A stretch of DNA of 58,942 nt from an uncultured bacterium (lineage in GTDB: Bacteria; Zixibacteria; MSB-5A5; CAIYYT01). Below are positions 50,293 through 58,942 of this stretch, piece after piece (positions within the stretch are counted from its first letter, which is position 1; the number at the start of each line of letters is the position of its first letter). The notes beneath the pieces were generated by a model, which saw only the letters and a list, made by a program, of their open reading frames with translations, ran no database searches and had not been told where the DNA came from. The stretch lies in contig CAIYYT010000215.1 in assembly GCA_903930455.1 (NCBI GenBank), positions 1 to 58,942 on the forward strand, in the 5' to 3' direction. The position numbers were made by a program, and so were the translations under genes.

Positions 50293-51594
50293 ATGGAAAA
50301 AATCCGACTTCTCGAAGACATTGAAGCACCCAAAGATCTCCTCTCACTGCCGGATACACTGATGAAAGTTCTGGACGCTGTCTCTTCCGAAGAGAGTTCG
50401 CCAGATCATATTGCCACCATAATCCTGAGAGACCCCTCGCTGACGGCGCGAACGCTGAAAATGGCTAACTCCAGTTACTACCGCCGCGCAACGACAATCA
50501 AAACCGTCCACCAAGCCGTCATGGTGCTCGGCGCCAACGCGGTGAAGTGCATTGCTTTATCAGTGTCTGTGTTCAGTCCGCCGAAGGGAAAGGCGGCCGA
50601 GATCGAGATGTTTCGGCAGTTCTATTTCCACTCATTGGGTGTCGCGATCCTGTCTCGGGCGATCGCCGCAAAAGCCGGTTATCCGAGCACCGAGGAGGCG
50701 TTTATCGCGGGGCTCTTGCATGATCTTGGCAAGCTTCATATCATGCAACGCTATCCACAAGTCTGTCTGGAAATAAACGCGCTGGCAGAAAAGGGTGAAG
50801 ATATCATCGATGCGGAGCGCAAGTATTTTGATGTTGACCACGCCGAGTTAGGCAGTATCATTGCAAACCGCTGGCGGCTGCCAGAGGCACTGCAGCGGAC
50901 TGTTTGCAGACATCATCACTTGACCGACCCCAGTTCCGATGAATTGACCAAGATCGTGATGCTGTCGAACATGATGGCTGTAGTGATTCAAGCACCAAAC
51001 CTGAAGATGATGGAGCGATACTCTGACACCGTCACGCAACTGTCCGAGAGCCTGAAACTCGATCGGGATTTCCTCGACACCATTTCCTTCCTGCTGTTGG
51101 AGGAGACAGTCAAGGCGGCTTCGAACATTGGTATCGACATCGGCGACACATCCGAACTGATGAATCGGGCCAACCGGGAGCTCTGCAAGGCTTATCTTCT
51201 GATCGAGGGACTATTTAGGGAGCGACAGGAATTGTCAGGAAAGCTTCTAGCCGAGGAACGCACGGCCGGCATGCTGCGATCGAAGAACATCGCGATCGCT
51301 ACGTTGTCGCATTATCTCAACAACGTGGCTACCGCCATTTCCGGCCGAGTGCAACTGATGCAACTAGCCTTGGAAAAGAACGAGGTAGTCGACAAGACGG
51401 ACAAGTTCCCGGTATCGCTGAAAGTAATTGAGAGTTCGATTCTGAAACTGTTGGCCGTGTTGGCTGAGCTGAAATCGCTATCGCGTTTCGATGATCAAAA
51501 TTTCTACAACGATTCCGACGCTCTGAACATTGATGAGCGCATTAAGATGCGCATGCAATCAATCGATCAGACTCATGCGAACGCGCCTCATTAG
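50293..51594 (+). CDS. HDOD-domain protein with C-terminal HisKA-like helix region
   Basis: A 433-residue protein from the ATG at 50293. Residues about 15-220 are an HDOD domain: LSLPDTLMKVLDAVSSEESS, LRDPSLTARTLKMANSSYY, AVMVLGANAVKCIALS, then FIAGLLHDLGKLHI and a DVDHAELGSIIANRWRLP stretch. The C-terminal part has ATLSHYLNNVATAISGRVQLM, resembling a HisKA H-box, but no ATPase domain follows. HDOD proteins usually act in signalling without proven enzyme activity. It may receive signals from the GAF/receiver protein just upstream. Confidence 0.85.
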   Translation: MEKIRLLEDIEAPKDLLSLPDTLMKVLDAVSSEESSPDHIATIILRDPSLTARTLKMANSSYYRRATTIKTVHQAVMVLGANAVKCIALSVSVFSPPKGKAAEIEMFRQFYFHSLGVAILSRAIAAKAGYPSTEEAFIAGLLHDLGKLHIMQRYPQVCLEINALAEKGEDIIDAERKYFDVDHAELGSIIANRWRLPEALQRTVCRHHHLTDPSSDELTKIVMLSNMMAVVIQAPNLKMMERYSDTVTQLSESLKLDRDFLDTISFLLLEETVKAASNIGIDIGDTSELMNRANRELCKAYLLIEGLFRERQELSGKLLAEERTAGMLRSKNIAIATLSHYLNNVATAISGRVQLMQLALEKNEVVDKTDKFPVSLKVIESSILKLLAVLAELKSLSRFDDQNFYNDSDALNIDERIKMRMQSIDQTHANAPH

Positions 51595-51675
51595 GATACC
51601 CACCTTTTTCGGTGTGCCTTCGTATCATTGGTAATAGATTCGCTGACTTAGATCGGAAAGGGACGTGGATCACTC

Positions 51676-52641
51676 ATGCTTAAGTCGACCGTCACCGGTA
51701 ATTATCCGAAGCTGCCGACCCAAAAGGGCGATATCAACATCAGGCGCATGTTGCACCGGTTTGACAAGGCCGAAATCAACCGTCAGGAACTGGAGCAGGC
51801 GTTTGACGCAGTGACAGCGCGCGTAATCCGCGAACAGCTCGAATCGGGAATCGACCTGCCGACCGACGGACAAATCCGCTGGGACGATATCGTGACTCCC
51901 TTCACCTCTCAGGCCGACGGCTTTGAGATTAACGGCCTGATTCGCTGGTTTGACAACAACGTTTACTATCGAAAACCAACCGTTGTCAGCGATATTAAGT
52001 GGCAGAAACCGGTAGCGGCAAACGCTTACCGGCTGGCATCCACTCAGTCGGGCAAGGCGGTCAAGGCGGTGCTGCCGGCTCCATACAGCTTCATGAAACT
52101 CTCTGAGGACAGCCACTACCACAATCAGGGCAGGCTCCTTGCCGATCTCGCAGCGTTGCTGCGTGCCGAAGTCGGAGCACTTGTTGCGGCGGGGGCTGAG
52201 CATATTCAGTTTGATGATCCCTGTCTTCAATATCACGCAGAGGATTTGCCGCTAGCAGCGGAAGCAATTAACAGTGTGGTCAAAGGGTTTCACGCGACCT
52301 TCTGGCTCTGCTTTTATTTTGGCAGCATCGAGAAAATCGCGCCTGACTTTGGGATGTTCGACGTCAGCGTAATCGCGGCGGACTGCGTATCTGTACCGAC
52401 CAACTGTGAGCAATTGCTGCGCTTCGCACATCACCAGATTCCCTGTTTTGGAATGACGGACGCCCGCAATATCAAGCTGGAGCAAGATGACATTCTACGC
52501 CAGAAGTACGAGCGAATCAGCTTGCTGTTTCCTGATGCCTACATAAGCACTTCTTGTGGACTCGAGTTTTTGCCCCACGCAAACGCACTGGAAAAGATTA
52601 AGTTGCTGGGATGCACTGTAAAGCAATTCCGGGGAGAATAG
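51676..52641 (+). CDS. MetE-core-like protein with altered zinc site
   Basis: A 321-residue protein matching only the C-terminal barrel of cobalamin-independent methionine synthase. Where the zinc motif HxC is expected it reads WLCFYFG (W210, C212), and the usual Glu is not evident (IAADCVS). The last Cys is kept (TSCGLEF, C294). The substrate Asp region QFDDP is present. It lies four bases before a canonical paralogue. It may act on another thiol acceptor, act as a partner of the paralogue, or be inactive. Confidence 0.8.
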   Translation: MLKSTVTGNYPKLPTQKGDINIRRMLHRFDKAEINRQELEQAFDAVTARVIREQLESGIDLPTDGQIRWDDIVTPFTSQADGFEINGLIRWFDNNVYYRKPTVVSDIKWQKPVAANAYRLASTQSGKAVKAVLPAPYSFMKLSEDSHYHNQGRLLADLAALLRAEVGALVAAGAEHIQFDDPCLQYHAEDLPLAAEAINSVVKGFHATFWLCFYFGSIEKIAPDFGMFDVSVIAADCVSVPTNCEQLLRFAHHQIPCFGMTDARNIKLEQDDILRQKYERISLLFPDAYISTSCGLEFLPHANALEKIKLLGCTVKQFRGE

Positions 52642-52645
52642 ATCG

Positions 52646-53611
52646 ATGCTGGATACAACGACTGTCGGGAGCTTCCCAAAACCGGATTATCTGCAGAAAG
52701 CGCGGACTCAACACTCCGTCAGCAAGCTGAGCGATGCTGAACTGCACGAGTTGGAGTTGCAGGCAACGCGTGAAGTAATCAGGCAACAGGAGGAAGTCGG
52801 ACTTGACATTCTCGTACATGGCGAGATGGAACGGGGTGACATGACGACCTATTTCGCTGAAAAACTTCTCGGAATGGGAATCAGCGACCTCGTTCGCTCC
52901 TACGGCAATCGCTACTACCGCAAACCAATTGTCGCCGATGCCCTGCAACGACCGGCGCCGATGACGATTGAGATGTTCAAGTACGCCCAATCCCTGACGG
53001 TCAAACCCGTTAAAGGAATGCTTACGGGGCCATACACGATGTGCGACTGGTCATTTAATACTCATTACGAGACTCGTCGCGAAGTAGTGTTGGCATTTGC
53101 GCGCCTGCTTCACGATGAAGTGAAGGACCTTCAATCCGCCGGCGCAAAATACATTCAAATTGATGAACCGGCAATCTCGACGCGCCCCGAGGAGCTACCA
53201 CTGGCGATCGAAGCTATGGCGATCGTGACCGAAGGCATTGCGGCCAAGACAATTTCGCATATCTGTTACGGCGACTTCCACACGATCTATCCGCTTATCC
53301 TCGATTTGCCGGTTGATCAACTCGATCTGGAGTTTGCCAATTCCGGCTACGCCAATCTCGACATCTTTCGCACACCCAGGTTCACCAAGGAAATTGCGTT
53401 TGGGGTGCTTGATATTCACAGCCACCGCATTGAGACGGTCGAGGAGATAGTGTCGGGAATTAGGAAGGGTATAGATGTCTTTGGCGTCGAAAAGATGACA
53501 ATTGATCCCGACTGCGGTCTCAAAACACGCACCACCGAGGAAGCCTTCGCGAAACTTCGCAATATGGTCACGGCCGTACGTCAGGTGAAATCCGAACTCG
53601 GTTTGCCTTAA
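52646..53611 (+). CDS. MetE-core methyltransferase (methionine synthase, short form)
   Basis: A 321-residue barrel lacking the N-terminal folate-binding half of full MetE (~750 residues). Zinc ligands are H205 and C207 in SHICYGDF, E229 in LDLEFANSG and C290 in DPDCGLKTR. The homocysteine site QIDEPA and LDIHSH are present. GGGGAG precedes the ATG. Short core-MetE proteins in some bacteria and archaea take methyl groups from methyl-corrinoids rather than folate, so the methyl donor here is open. It sits between a diverged paralogue and a homocysteine methyltransferase/MTHFR fusion. Confidence 0.88.
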   Translation: MLDTTTVGSFPKPDYLQKARTQHSVSKLSDAELHELELQATREVIRQQEEVGLDILVHGEMERGDMTTYFAEKLLGMGISDLVRSYGNRYYRKPIVADALQRPAPMTIEMFKYAQSLTVKPVKGMLTGPYTMCDWSFNTHYETRREVVLAFARLLHDEVKDLQSAGAKYIQIDEPAISTRPEELPLAIEAMAIVTEGIAAKTISHICYGDFHTIYPLILDLPVDQLDLEFANSGYANLDIFRTPRFTKEIAFGVLDIHSHRIETVEEIVSGIRKGIDVFGVEKMTIDPDCGLKTRTTEEAFAKLRNMVTAVRQVKSELGLP

Positions 53612-53620
53612 CCGCACACC

Positions 53621-55444
53621 ATGCACCCATTTGTCAAACGCATTAAGGAGGGACCGCTGCTGGGCGATGGCGCCATGGGCACCTATCTCTATACCAAAGG
53701 CGTATCATTCAGCCGCTGTTTTGATGAGCTAAACATCACTAATCCGCAGTTGGTGGGTCAGGTGCATGATGATTATATCGCCGCCGGAAGCGAGTTGATC
53801 GAAACCAACACCTTCGGCGCCAATCGTCAAAGATTACTGCTGCACGGCCTCGATCACCGCGTGCGCGAAATTAATATGAAGGCTGCTCGCATCGCCCGTG
53901 ACCGGCGCGAGGCATCCGGTCGCGACGTTTATGTTGCCGGCTCAGTCGGTCCGGTCGGCAAGCGAGTCGGTCACTACAGCGGCGTAACGATACCTGAAGC
54001 TCGCGGCATCTTCACCGAGCAGGCGGAGGCGCTGCTCGAAGGCGGTGTTGATCTCTTTATGGTGGAGACCATCGCGGATATCGAGGAGCTACGAATTACT
54101 GTCGAGGAAATCCACCGCCTATGCGATCTGCCGATCGTGGCACAGTTGACAATCAACGACGATCTCACAACCAGCAACGGTCATACACCGGCAGACCTCA
54201 TGGAACTGGCCCGCGAATACGGGATCGATGTTATCGGCGCCAACTGTTCGGTAGGTCCGCAACGGCTGTACGATTTCGTTGCGATCCTGCATGCTCTGAC
54301 CGATATCCCCTTATCGGCACAACCGAACGCGGGTCTGCCCCGCTATTTTGATGGGCGCTTTTTCTATGTCTCATCGCCAGAATACTTCGCCGACTATTGC
54401 CGCAAATTCCTGAACCTCGGCGTTTCGCTGATTGGTGGATGCTGCGGGACAACGCCGGAGCACATTCGCGCCATGCGCCAGGTGTTCGATTCGTTCTCCA
54501 GGGTCGGAGCCGAACCGTCGACAATCGAAGTCACTCAGTTGGCACGCAAGCCCCAGCGGGAATCGTCGACGGCGCGCGTCTCCGACTTCGCCGCCAAACT
54601 CGGCAGCAAGTTCGTGGTCTCGGTTGAGATCGATCCGCCGCGCGGCGCAAATCCCGAGAAGATACTAAATGCGGCAATCAAACTGCGTGATTCCGGAGTT
54701 GATGCGGTCAATGTCGCAGACTCCCCGATGGCGCGCGTACGAATGAGCTGTCTGGCAGTGGCGGGACTGATTTCCGACCGCGTCGGTCTCGACGTGATTC
54801 TGCATTTCACTTGTCGCGACCGTAACTTGATGGGACTGCATTCCGATCTGATCGGCGCACACGCTCTCGGAGTGCGAAACATTCTGGCGCTCACCGGCGA
54901 TCCTCCATCGTTGGGAGACTATCCAAACGCAACGGCGGTGTATGACGTTGATGCAATCGGGCTAGTGGAGATCATCAGCAAACTGAACAACGGCACCGAC
55001 CTTGCCGGCAATTCTCTCGGCTCTCACACCGGTTTCTCAATCGGCGTGGCCATCAACCCTACGGCCGATAATCTCGATACGGAGTTGGAGAGACTGAAGC
55101 TCAAGATTGCCGCCGGCGCCCAGTTTGTGATGACACAGCCGATGTACAGACTCGATGTGCTTGAGCGTTTCCTGACGAAAGCAAATGAATACAAGATTCC
55201 GACGATTCTGGGACTGCTGCCGCTGCAATCGTATCGCCATGCGGAATTCCTGCACAACGAAGTACCGGGCATTGACATCCCGCTGGAAATCCGCGACCGC
55301 CTCAATCGTGCGGGTAAGGACGCGGCGTCAGTGGGAATCGAATCTTGCCGCGAACTGCTTCACGCCGCCAAACATCTTGTGCAGGGCGCTTACCTCATGC
55401 CTTCATTCGGTCGCTATGAAACGATCCTGCAAGTTTTAGAGTGA
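53621..55444 (+). CDS. Bifunctional homocysteine S-methyltransferase/methylenetetrahydrofolate reductase
   Basis: A 607-residue fusion. Residues 1-290 form a homocysteine methyltransferase barrel with zinc Cys in GANCS and GGCCGTTPEH, and GAMGTYLY at the start. Residues about 325-600 form an MTHFR barrel (VSVEIDPPRGANPEKI, HFTCRDRN, ALTGDPP, FVMTQPMY). MTHFR reduces methylene-THF to methyl-THF, and the first domain moves a methyl group to homocysteine. The fusion is known from other bacteria. It is nine bases downstream of the MetE-core gene, so the three genes form a methionine operon. Confidence 0.93.
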   Translation: MHPFVKRIKEGPLLGDGAMGTYLYTKGVSFSRCFDELNITNPQLVGQVHDDYIAAGSELIETNTFGANRQRLLLHGLDHRVREINMKAARIARDRREASGRDVYVAGSVGPVGKRVGHYSGVTIPEARGIFTEQAEALLEGGVDLFMVETIADIEELRITVEEIHRLCDLPIVAQLTINDDLTTSNGHTPADLMELAREYGIDVIGANCSVGPQRLYDFVAILHALTDIPLSAQPNAGLPRYFDGRFFYVSSPEYFADYCRKFLNLGVSLIGGCCGTTPEHIRAMRQVFDSFSRVGAEPSTIEVTQLARKPQRESSTARVSDFAAKLGSKFVVSVEIDPPRGANPEKILNAAIKLRDSGVDAVNVADSPMARVRMSCLAVAGLISDRVGLDVILHFTCRDRNLMGLHSDLIGAHALGVRNILALTGDPPSLGDYPNATAVYDVDAIGLVEIISKLNNGTDLAGNSLGSHTGFSIGVAINPTADNLDTELERLKLKIAAGAQFVMTQPMYRLDVLERFLTKANEYKIPTILGLLPLQSYRHAEFLHNEVPGIDIPLEIRDRLNRAGKDAASVGIESCRELLHAAKHLVQGAYLMPSFGRYETILQVLE

Positions 55445-55506
55445 CATCATCCCTTCATTGTCGTATCAATTGCCTCGTGTCTTGTTCTTACTGAAAAGGA
55501 ATTCTT

Positions 55507-57003
55507 ATGCGAGTAAACTGCGACGTTCTTTCCAAGAAGTCACTTCGGACGGATATGCTCTGCCTGCCGGTATTCGAAGATGAGCACAATGATGATCATC
55601 TGGACGCCCTCGACCGTTTGTTGCTCGGCCAGATCAAGCAACTGATGAGAGACAAGCAATTTTCGGGCAAGACCGACGAGCAACACCTTTTGGTTGTATT
55701 CCCTAAACGCGAGTTCCGATACTTGCTGCTGCTCGGGCTGGGCAAGAGTAAGGACTTCGACCTTGATAAGCTTCGCAAAACAGCCGGCATCGCGGGCCAG
55801 AAAGCGCTTAGCAGCAAGGCCGCTTCTGCAGCGTTCCTTCTGCCGCGTCACCGATTACCCAAGGAAGTAGGCGCCAACAACGTCGGTTGCGCGGTGGTCG
55901 AAGGATTCAATTTGGGCAGCTACTTCTTTGACAAATACAAGAGCGGCAACGACAGGCACATCAAGCCAAAGGCCTTGACAGTGCTTTTCGCTGATCAGAA
56001 ACAGGCCACAGACGCCAAAACCGGAGCGAGAAAGGGTTTGATCGTTTCGGATCTTCAAAACTACTGCCGTGATCTTGCCGGCTCACCCGGCAATGTCGTT
56101 ACGCCCACCTACCTTGCCAATGAAGCACGGCGACTATCCAGACGTTTCAAATTGCGGGTGCAGGTGATGGGGCGTCCGCAAATTGAAAAACTCAAGATGG
56201 GCGCATTTCTTGCGGTTGCGAAAGCTTCTGCCGAACCTCCCTACTTGATTCGCATTGATTACAAACCGAAGGCGAAGGCAAAGAAACGCGTAGTGCTCGT
56301 CGGCAAAGGCATTACTTTTGACACGGGCGGTATCACGCTCAAGCCCGGCGCCGACATGCACGAGATGAAACAAGATATGGCCGGCGCTGCGGTGGTGCTC
56401 TCGACGATAGCAGCTATCGCACAGATCAAGCCAAATCTCGAAGTCACAGGTTTTATCCCCACGTGTGAAAATATGCCCGGTAGTCGTGCTTATCGACCCG
56501 GCGATGTACTGACTACCAGCATTGGCAAGACAATCGAAATCATTAGCACCGATGCTGAAGGTCGCCTGCTGCTTGCGGATGTGCTGGGCTACGCGTCTAA
56601 GATGAAGCCCGACTATCTGATCGATATCGCAACCCTTACCGGCGCGGTGATTGTGGCGCTTGGATATGCAGGCGCTGCCATGCTATCGACATCGGAGAGC
56701 CTGCTTGCGCAATTTAAGAAGGCATCTGAGGTTACCAGCGAGAAGATATGGCAAATGCCGCTCTGGCCTGAGTACGAGCATGCGATCAAATCACCGATTG
56801 CCGATATGAAAAACTCCGGCGGTCGTCCGGCGGGAACGTGCGTAGCGGCAACTATCCTCAAACATTTCGTCGGTGATATACCCTGGCTGCATCTCGACAT
56901 CGCCGGAATGGATTTGGAGCATCGCGGTACGGAATATACGCCTAAAGGCGCTTCGGGCTACGGTGTGCGACTGCTAACTGAAGTGCTGCGAAACTTGAAG
57001 TAG
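55507..57003 (+). CDS. pepA: Leucyl aminopeptidase (M17, PepA family)
   Basis: A 498-residue cytosolic metallo-aminopeptidase. The C-terminal catalytic domain has VGKGITFDTGGITLKPG (metal Lys and Asp), the bridging STDAEGRLLLADVL and the catalytic Arg in EGR. SGGRPAGTCVAATILKHFV and HLDIAGMDL follow. The N-terminal ~170 residues are the variable M17 regulatory domain. AAAAGGA precedes the ATG. It stands alone after the methionine operon. Confidence 0.94.
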   Translation: MRVNCDVLSKKSLRTDMLCLPVFEDEHNDDHLDALDRLLLGQIKQLMRDKQFSGKTDEQHLLVVFPKREFRYLLLLGLGKSKDFDLDKLRKTAGIAGQKALSSKAASAAFLLPRHRLPKEVGANNVGCAVVEGFNLGSYFFDKYKSGNDRHIKPKALTVLFADQKQATDAKTGARKGLIVSDLQNYCRDLAGSPGNVVTPTYLANEARRLSRRFKLRVQVMGRPQIEKLKMGAFLAVAKASAEPPYLIRIDYKPKAKAKKRVVLVGKGITFDTGGITLKPGADMHEMKQDMAGAAVVLSTIAAIAQIKPNLEVTGFIPTCENMPGSRAYRPGDVLTTSIGKTIEIISTDAEGRLLLADVLGYASKMKPDYLIDIATLTGAVIVALGYAGAAMLSTSESLLAQFKKASEVTSEKIWQMPLWPEYEHAIKSPIADMKNSGGRPAGTCVAATILKHFVGDIPWLHLDIAGMDLEHRGTEYTPKGASGYGVRLLTEVLRNLK

Positions 57004-57022
57004 CGCGAGCGCGAGTCCGGCT

Positions 57023-57772
57023 CTACTGCATGCGCATGACGAAGAATACATAGCCATAGTACGCTGAGTACTTGCGGTGGAGGTCGATCTCCAGTTGAGC
57101 CGCCTCGATCACTGAGAGAGCGTCTTCGTTGCCAGCGTATTTCGATCGCATTGTCCGAACATTGGTCTCCAGCGGTGTGTAGCAGCCATCCCACCACGAC
57201 GAATCGGGGAGAGTGAAATGACCCACGATGGAATAGCCTTCCTCATCGATCGCTTCTAGATTCTGATCGACCGATCTTATTGCCGGATATTCACGATTCC
57301 AGAATTCGAATAAATCTTCCGGCGGATCAGGTTTTAGCCAGGCAACTTCGGTCACAGCGATGTACCCGCCCGGCTTCAACAACCGCTTCCATTCCCGCAG
57401 GCCCTTGTCGAATCCGATTACGAAGATTGCTCCTTCGGACCAGATGATGTCGAATTGATGATCGGGCAGTTGCAGGTCTCCCATATCGGCATTCATGAGT
57501 GTGATGCGCTGCGAGACTCCCAACACTGCCGCTCTCTGACGTAGCGTCTCAAGAACCGGCTGGTAGTTATCGACCGCCACGATAGTACCGTCCGTCAGAC
57601 GTGCCAGATCAAGAGTCTGCGTACCGCTGCCGCAGCCCATGTCGAGGATTCGGGGTGCCGTCGGTCGCGGCGTGATCAGAGCCAGAGCCTTAGCAGTCGA
57701 ACCGGAGTCACCTGGGCCTTGCCGAGGCAGTCCGGTGAATAACTCGTAGAACACTTCTGACAGAACTGGCAT
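57023..57772 (-). CDS. Class I SAM-dependent methyltransferase
   Basis: A 249-residue protein with the Rossmann-type SAM site ILDMGCGSGTQTLDLA (about 41-56), the acidic IVAVDNYQPVLE, NADMGDLQLP and a FDIIWSEGAIFVIGF stretch, followed by RLLKPGGYIAVTEV. AAGGAG precedes the ATG. The family covers many small-molecule acceptors, so the substrate is unknown. It is downstream of the TolB-like gene, behind a terminator. Confidence 0.9.
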   Translation of the reverse strand: MPVLSEVFYELFTGLPRQGPGDSGSTAKALALITPRPTAPRILDMGCGSGTQTLDLARLTDGTIVAVDNYQPVLETLRQRAAVLGVSQRITLMNADMGDLQLPDHQFDIIWSEGAIFVIGFDKGLREWKRLLKPGGYIAVTEVAWLKPDPPEDLFEFWNREYPAIRSVDQNLEAIDEEGYSIVGHFTLPDSSWWDGCYTPLETNVRTMRSKYAGNEDALSVIEAAQLEIDLHRKYSAYYGYVFFVMRMQ

Positions 57773-57791
57773 GTCGACTCCTTAAACACAA

Positions 57792-57812
57792 AGGGCGCGG
57801 AGATCGCGCCCT
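57792..57812 (-). terminator. Terminator after the TolB-like gene
   Basis: An 8-bp stem AGGGCGCG/CGCGCCCT with a 5-base loop, followed on the minus strand by TTGTGTTT, 28 bases after the stop of the propeller gene. Confidence 0.75.
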
Positions 57813-57840
57813 CTGAATAATCACATATGACCGACAAGTA

Positions 57841-58809
57841 TCAATTGCACCAAGCCGGACTGCCATCATTGCCCGGACCCGATAGGCGTACCGGCTCACC
57901 GCCGGTAAGGGAGATCTTGTAGATCGATCCGTTTTGGGTGGCAAAGAGCAGCATCTTCGAGTCAGGCGACCAAACTGGTATCGATGCCGCTAACCCCAAA
58001 CCTTCCGGAGGCGTCCAGAGAACTTTCTTACCAGACAGATCAGGCTTCATGATGAGCAAGCCTTGATTCTTGATATCATTCGACACATAGGCGATCCATT
58101 GCCCGTCCGGGGACCATGATGGCAGAGTCCCTCCGGCCAGCTTCTGTGCATGCGCCACCAGAACGCTGTCCTTGATTGGAAATTCCGTTGTTGAGGCAAT
58201 AGCAATACCTACCTGAGAAGGCTGCTTATCCTTTAGCTGCCAGACAACGAACGCCACTTGCTTTATATCAGGTGACATGGTTGGAGCGGAACAGAGTAGA
58301 TCGGAGCCGGGCTCAAGCTCCAAGTCACGCAGAAGATAACTCTTGGTGTCGTAGAAACTAAGCCGCCACTTGGGCATCATCGCATTGACCGTGTTGGCAT
58401 TGCGATCATGAACGAACAGAATGCGGCTGCCGTCGCGACTGAATTCCGGCGATTGTCCGCCCATTGTCTCGGTGATTCCCTCCCACCAATTATTGGTGGA
58501 ATCAGTGTAGGCATAGAACAGATCATAGAGCTTGTGTTGTCCGCCGCCGCCGTCCGGATATTTCAGCGAAATGTCGCCACGACGGACGAACGCCAGTCTC
58601 TTGTTATCTGGAGACCAGCTCAGACAACCTATGGCGTTGCTGATGCCCGCGACAAAGGGGCGCTGGTTGGAGCCGTCCGATTCCATCAGCCAGATGTCGC
58701 CACTTCGAAGGAAGGCGATCGTGGAACCCTTCTTGATATTGTTGCCAGCCACTGCTGCGGCGGCGAAGGCGAATACCAGTGAGATTAGAATGATGGCAAA
58801 GCGTTTCAT
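57841..58809 (-). CDS. Exported TolB-like beta-propeller (PD40 repeat) protein
   Basis: A 322-residue protein with a signal peptide (FAIILISLVFAFAAAAVAG). The mature part is made of PD40/WD40-like propeller blades: LSWSPDNKRLAFVR, EFSRDGSRILFV, PSWSPDGQWIAYVS and PVWSPDSKMLLFAT. The ATG at 58809 has GAGGAG close upstream; a TTG four codons earlier is less likely. No TolB N-terminal domain and no peptidase domain are present. It probably has a binding or scaffold role in the envelope. Confidence 0.88.
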   Translation of the reverse strand: MKRFAIILISLVFAFAAAAVAGNNIKKGSTIAFLRSGDIWLMESDGSNQRPFVAGISNAIGCLSWSPDNKRLAFVRRGDISLKYPDGGGGQHKLYDLFYAYTDSTNNWWEGITETMGGQSPEFSRDGSRILFVHDRNANTVNAMMPKWRLSFYDTKSYLLRDLELEPGSDLLCSAPTMSPDIKQVAFVVWQLKDKQPSQVGIAIASTTEFPIKDSVLVAHAQKLAGGTLPSWSPDGQWIAYVSNDIKNQGLLIMKPDLSGKKVLWTPPEGLGLAASIPVWSPDSKMLLFATQNGSIYKISLTGGEPVRLSGPGNDGSPAWCN

Positions 58810-58942
58810 TTCTCTCCTCAAACTCGTTTGTTTTTCTGAAGAACAGTCACCCTATCAATGGTTTTACTCAGAAAAGAGCCATTGTTTCAAATTATCGGTA
58901 AGTTATTGATTTGACTTGAGATGTCAACGAGTAAGAATGCTC

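Overview
The window looks like a chromosomal segment from an uncultured bacterium of the FCB group, most likely candidate phylum Zixibacteria. The taxon is an inference. It rests on secreted proteins ending in twin dockerin-type repeats of the form GDANGDGIVDISDVVYLLAYI, on a GldA/F/G-type ABC operon, on DUF3857 transglutaminase-like proteins and on STPK-TPR-GAF-AAA+ regulators. GC content is moderate, genes are spaced like ordinary bacterial operons, and most starts carry an AGGAGG-type ribosome binding site.

Layout. 1-550: the start of tuf preceded by tRNA-Thr(GGT) and tRNA-Gly(TCC), a conserved bacterial arrangement. 750-3250: an AMMECR1-domain protein, endonuclease III, a hypothetical membrane protein and several inverted repeats. 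3254-7413 (minus): a four-gene GldA/GldF/GldG/DUF4340 ABC operon. 7589-15893 (minus): the most interesting locus. Two tandem 35-codon peptide genes, absent from ordinary ORF lists because of their size, lie upstream of two radical SAM/SPASM enzymes that overlap by ATGA, followed by an ABC exporter. This is a RiPP-type (ribosomally made, post-translationally modified peptide) cassette. The peptide genes were duplicated together with the 3' tail of the upstream hybrid histidine kinase, and the kinase tail in the distal copy has decayed.

16034-22884: a genomic island at a tRNA-Leu(CAA) gene. It is bounded by a 66-bp duplication of the tRNA 3' part and carries a decayed tyrosine recombinase, a very large Ser/Thr kinase-TPR-GAF-AAA+-Fis regulator, a small exported peptide and a WYL-type regulator.

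23055-25352: dCMP deaminase, then a TrpB2-type tryptophan synthase beta gene behind a textbook ribosome-mediated attenuator. Its leader peptide has three consecutive Trp codons and mutually exclusive antiterminator and terminator stems. A tRNA-Tyr lies upstream.

25551-37236: serine hydrolase, aldo/keto reductase, PafA-like phosphatase, a complete Liv-type branched-chain amino acid ABC operon, an alpha/beta hydrolase and a GNAT acetyltransferase. 37311-46944: two paralogous DUF3857/transglutaminase-like exported proteins, one with its catalytic residues lost, and two dockerin-bearing secreted proteins (cohesin/BACON and M1 aminopeptidase). 47202-51594: signalling genes (a small membrane protein, a GAF/receiver protein with Glu at the phosphoacceptor site, an HDOD protein). 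51676-55444: a methionine module with two MetE-core paralogues and a homocysteine methyltransferase/MTHFR fusion. 55507-58809: leucyl aminopeptidase, a methyltransferase and a TolB-like propeller protein.

All calls come from reading the sequence and from knowledge of the families. No database search was run.
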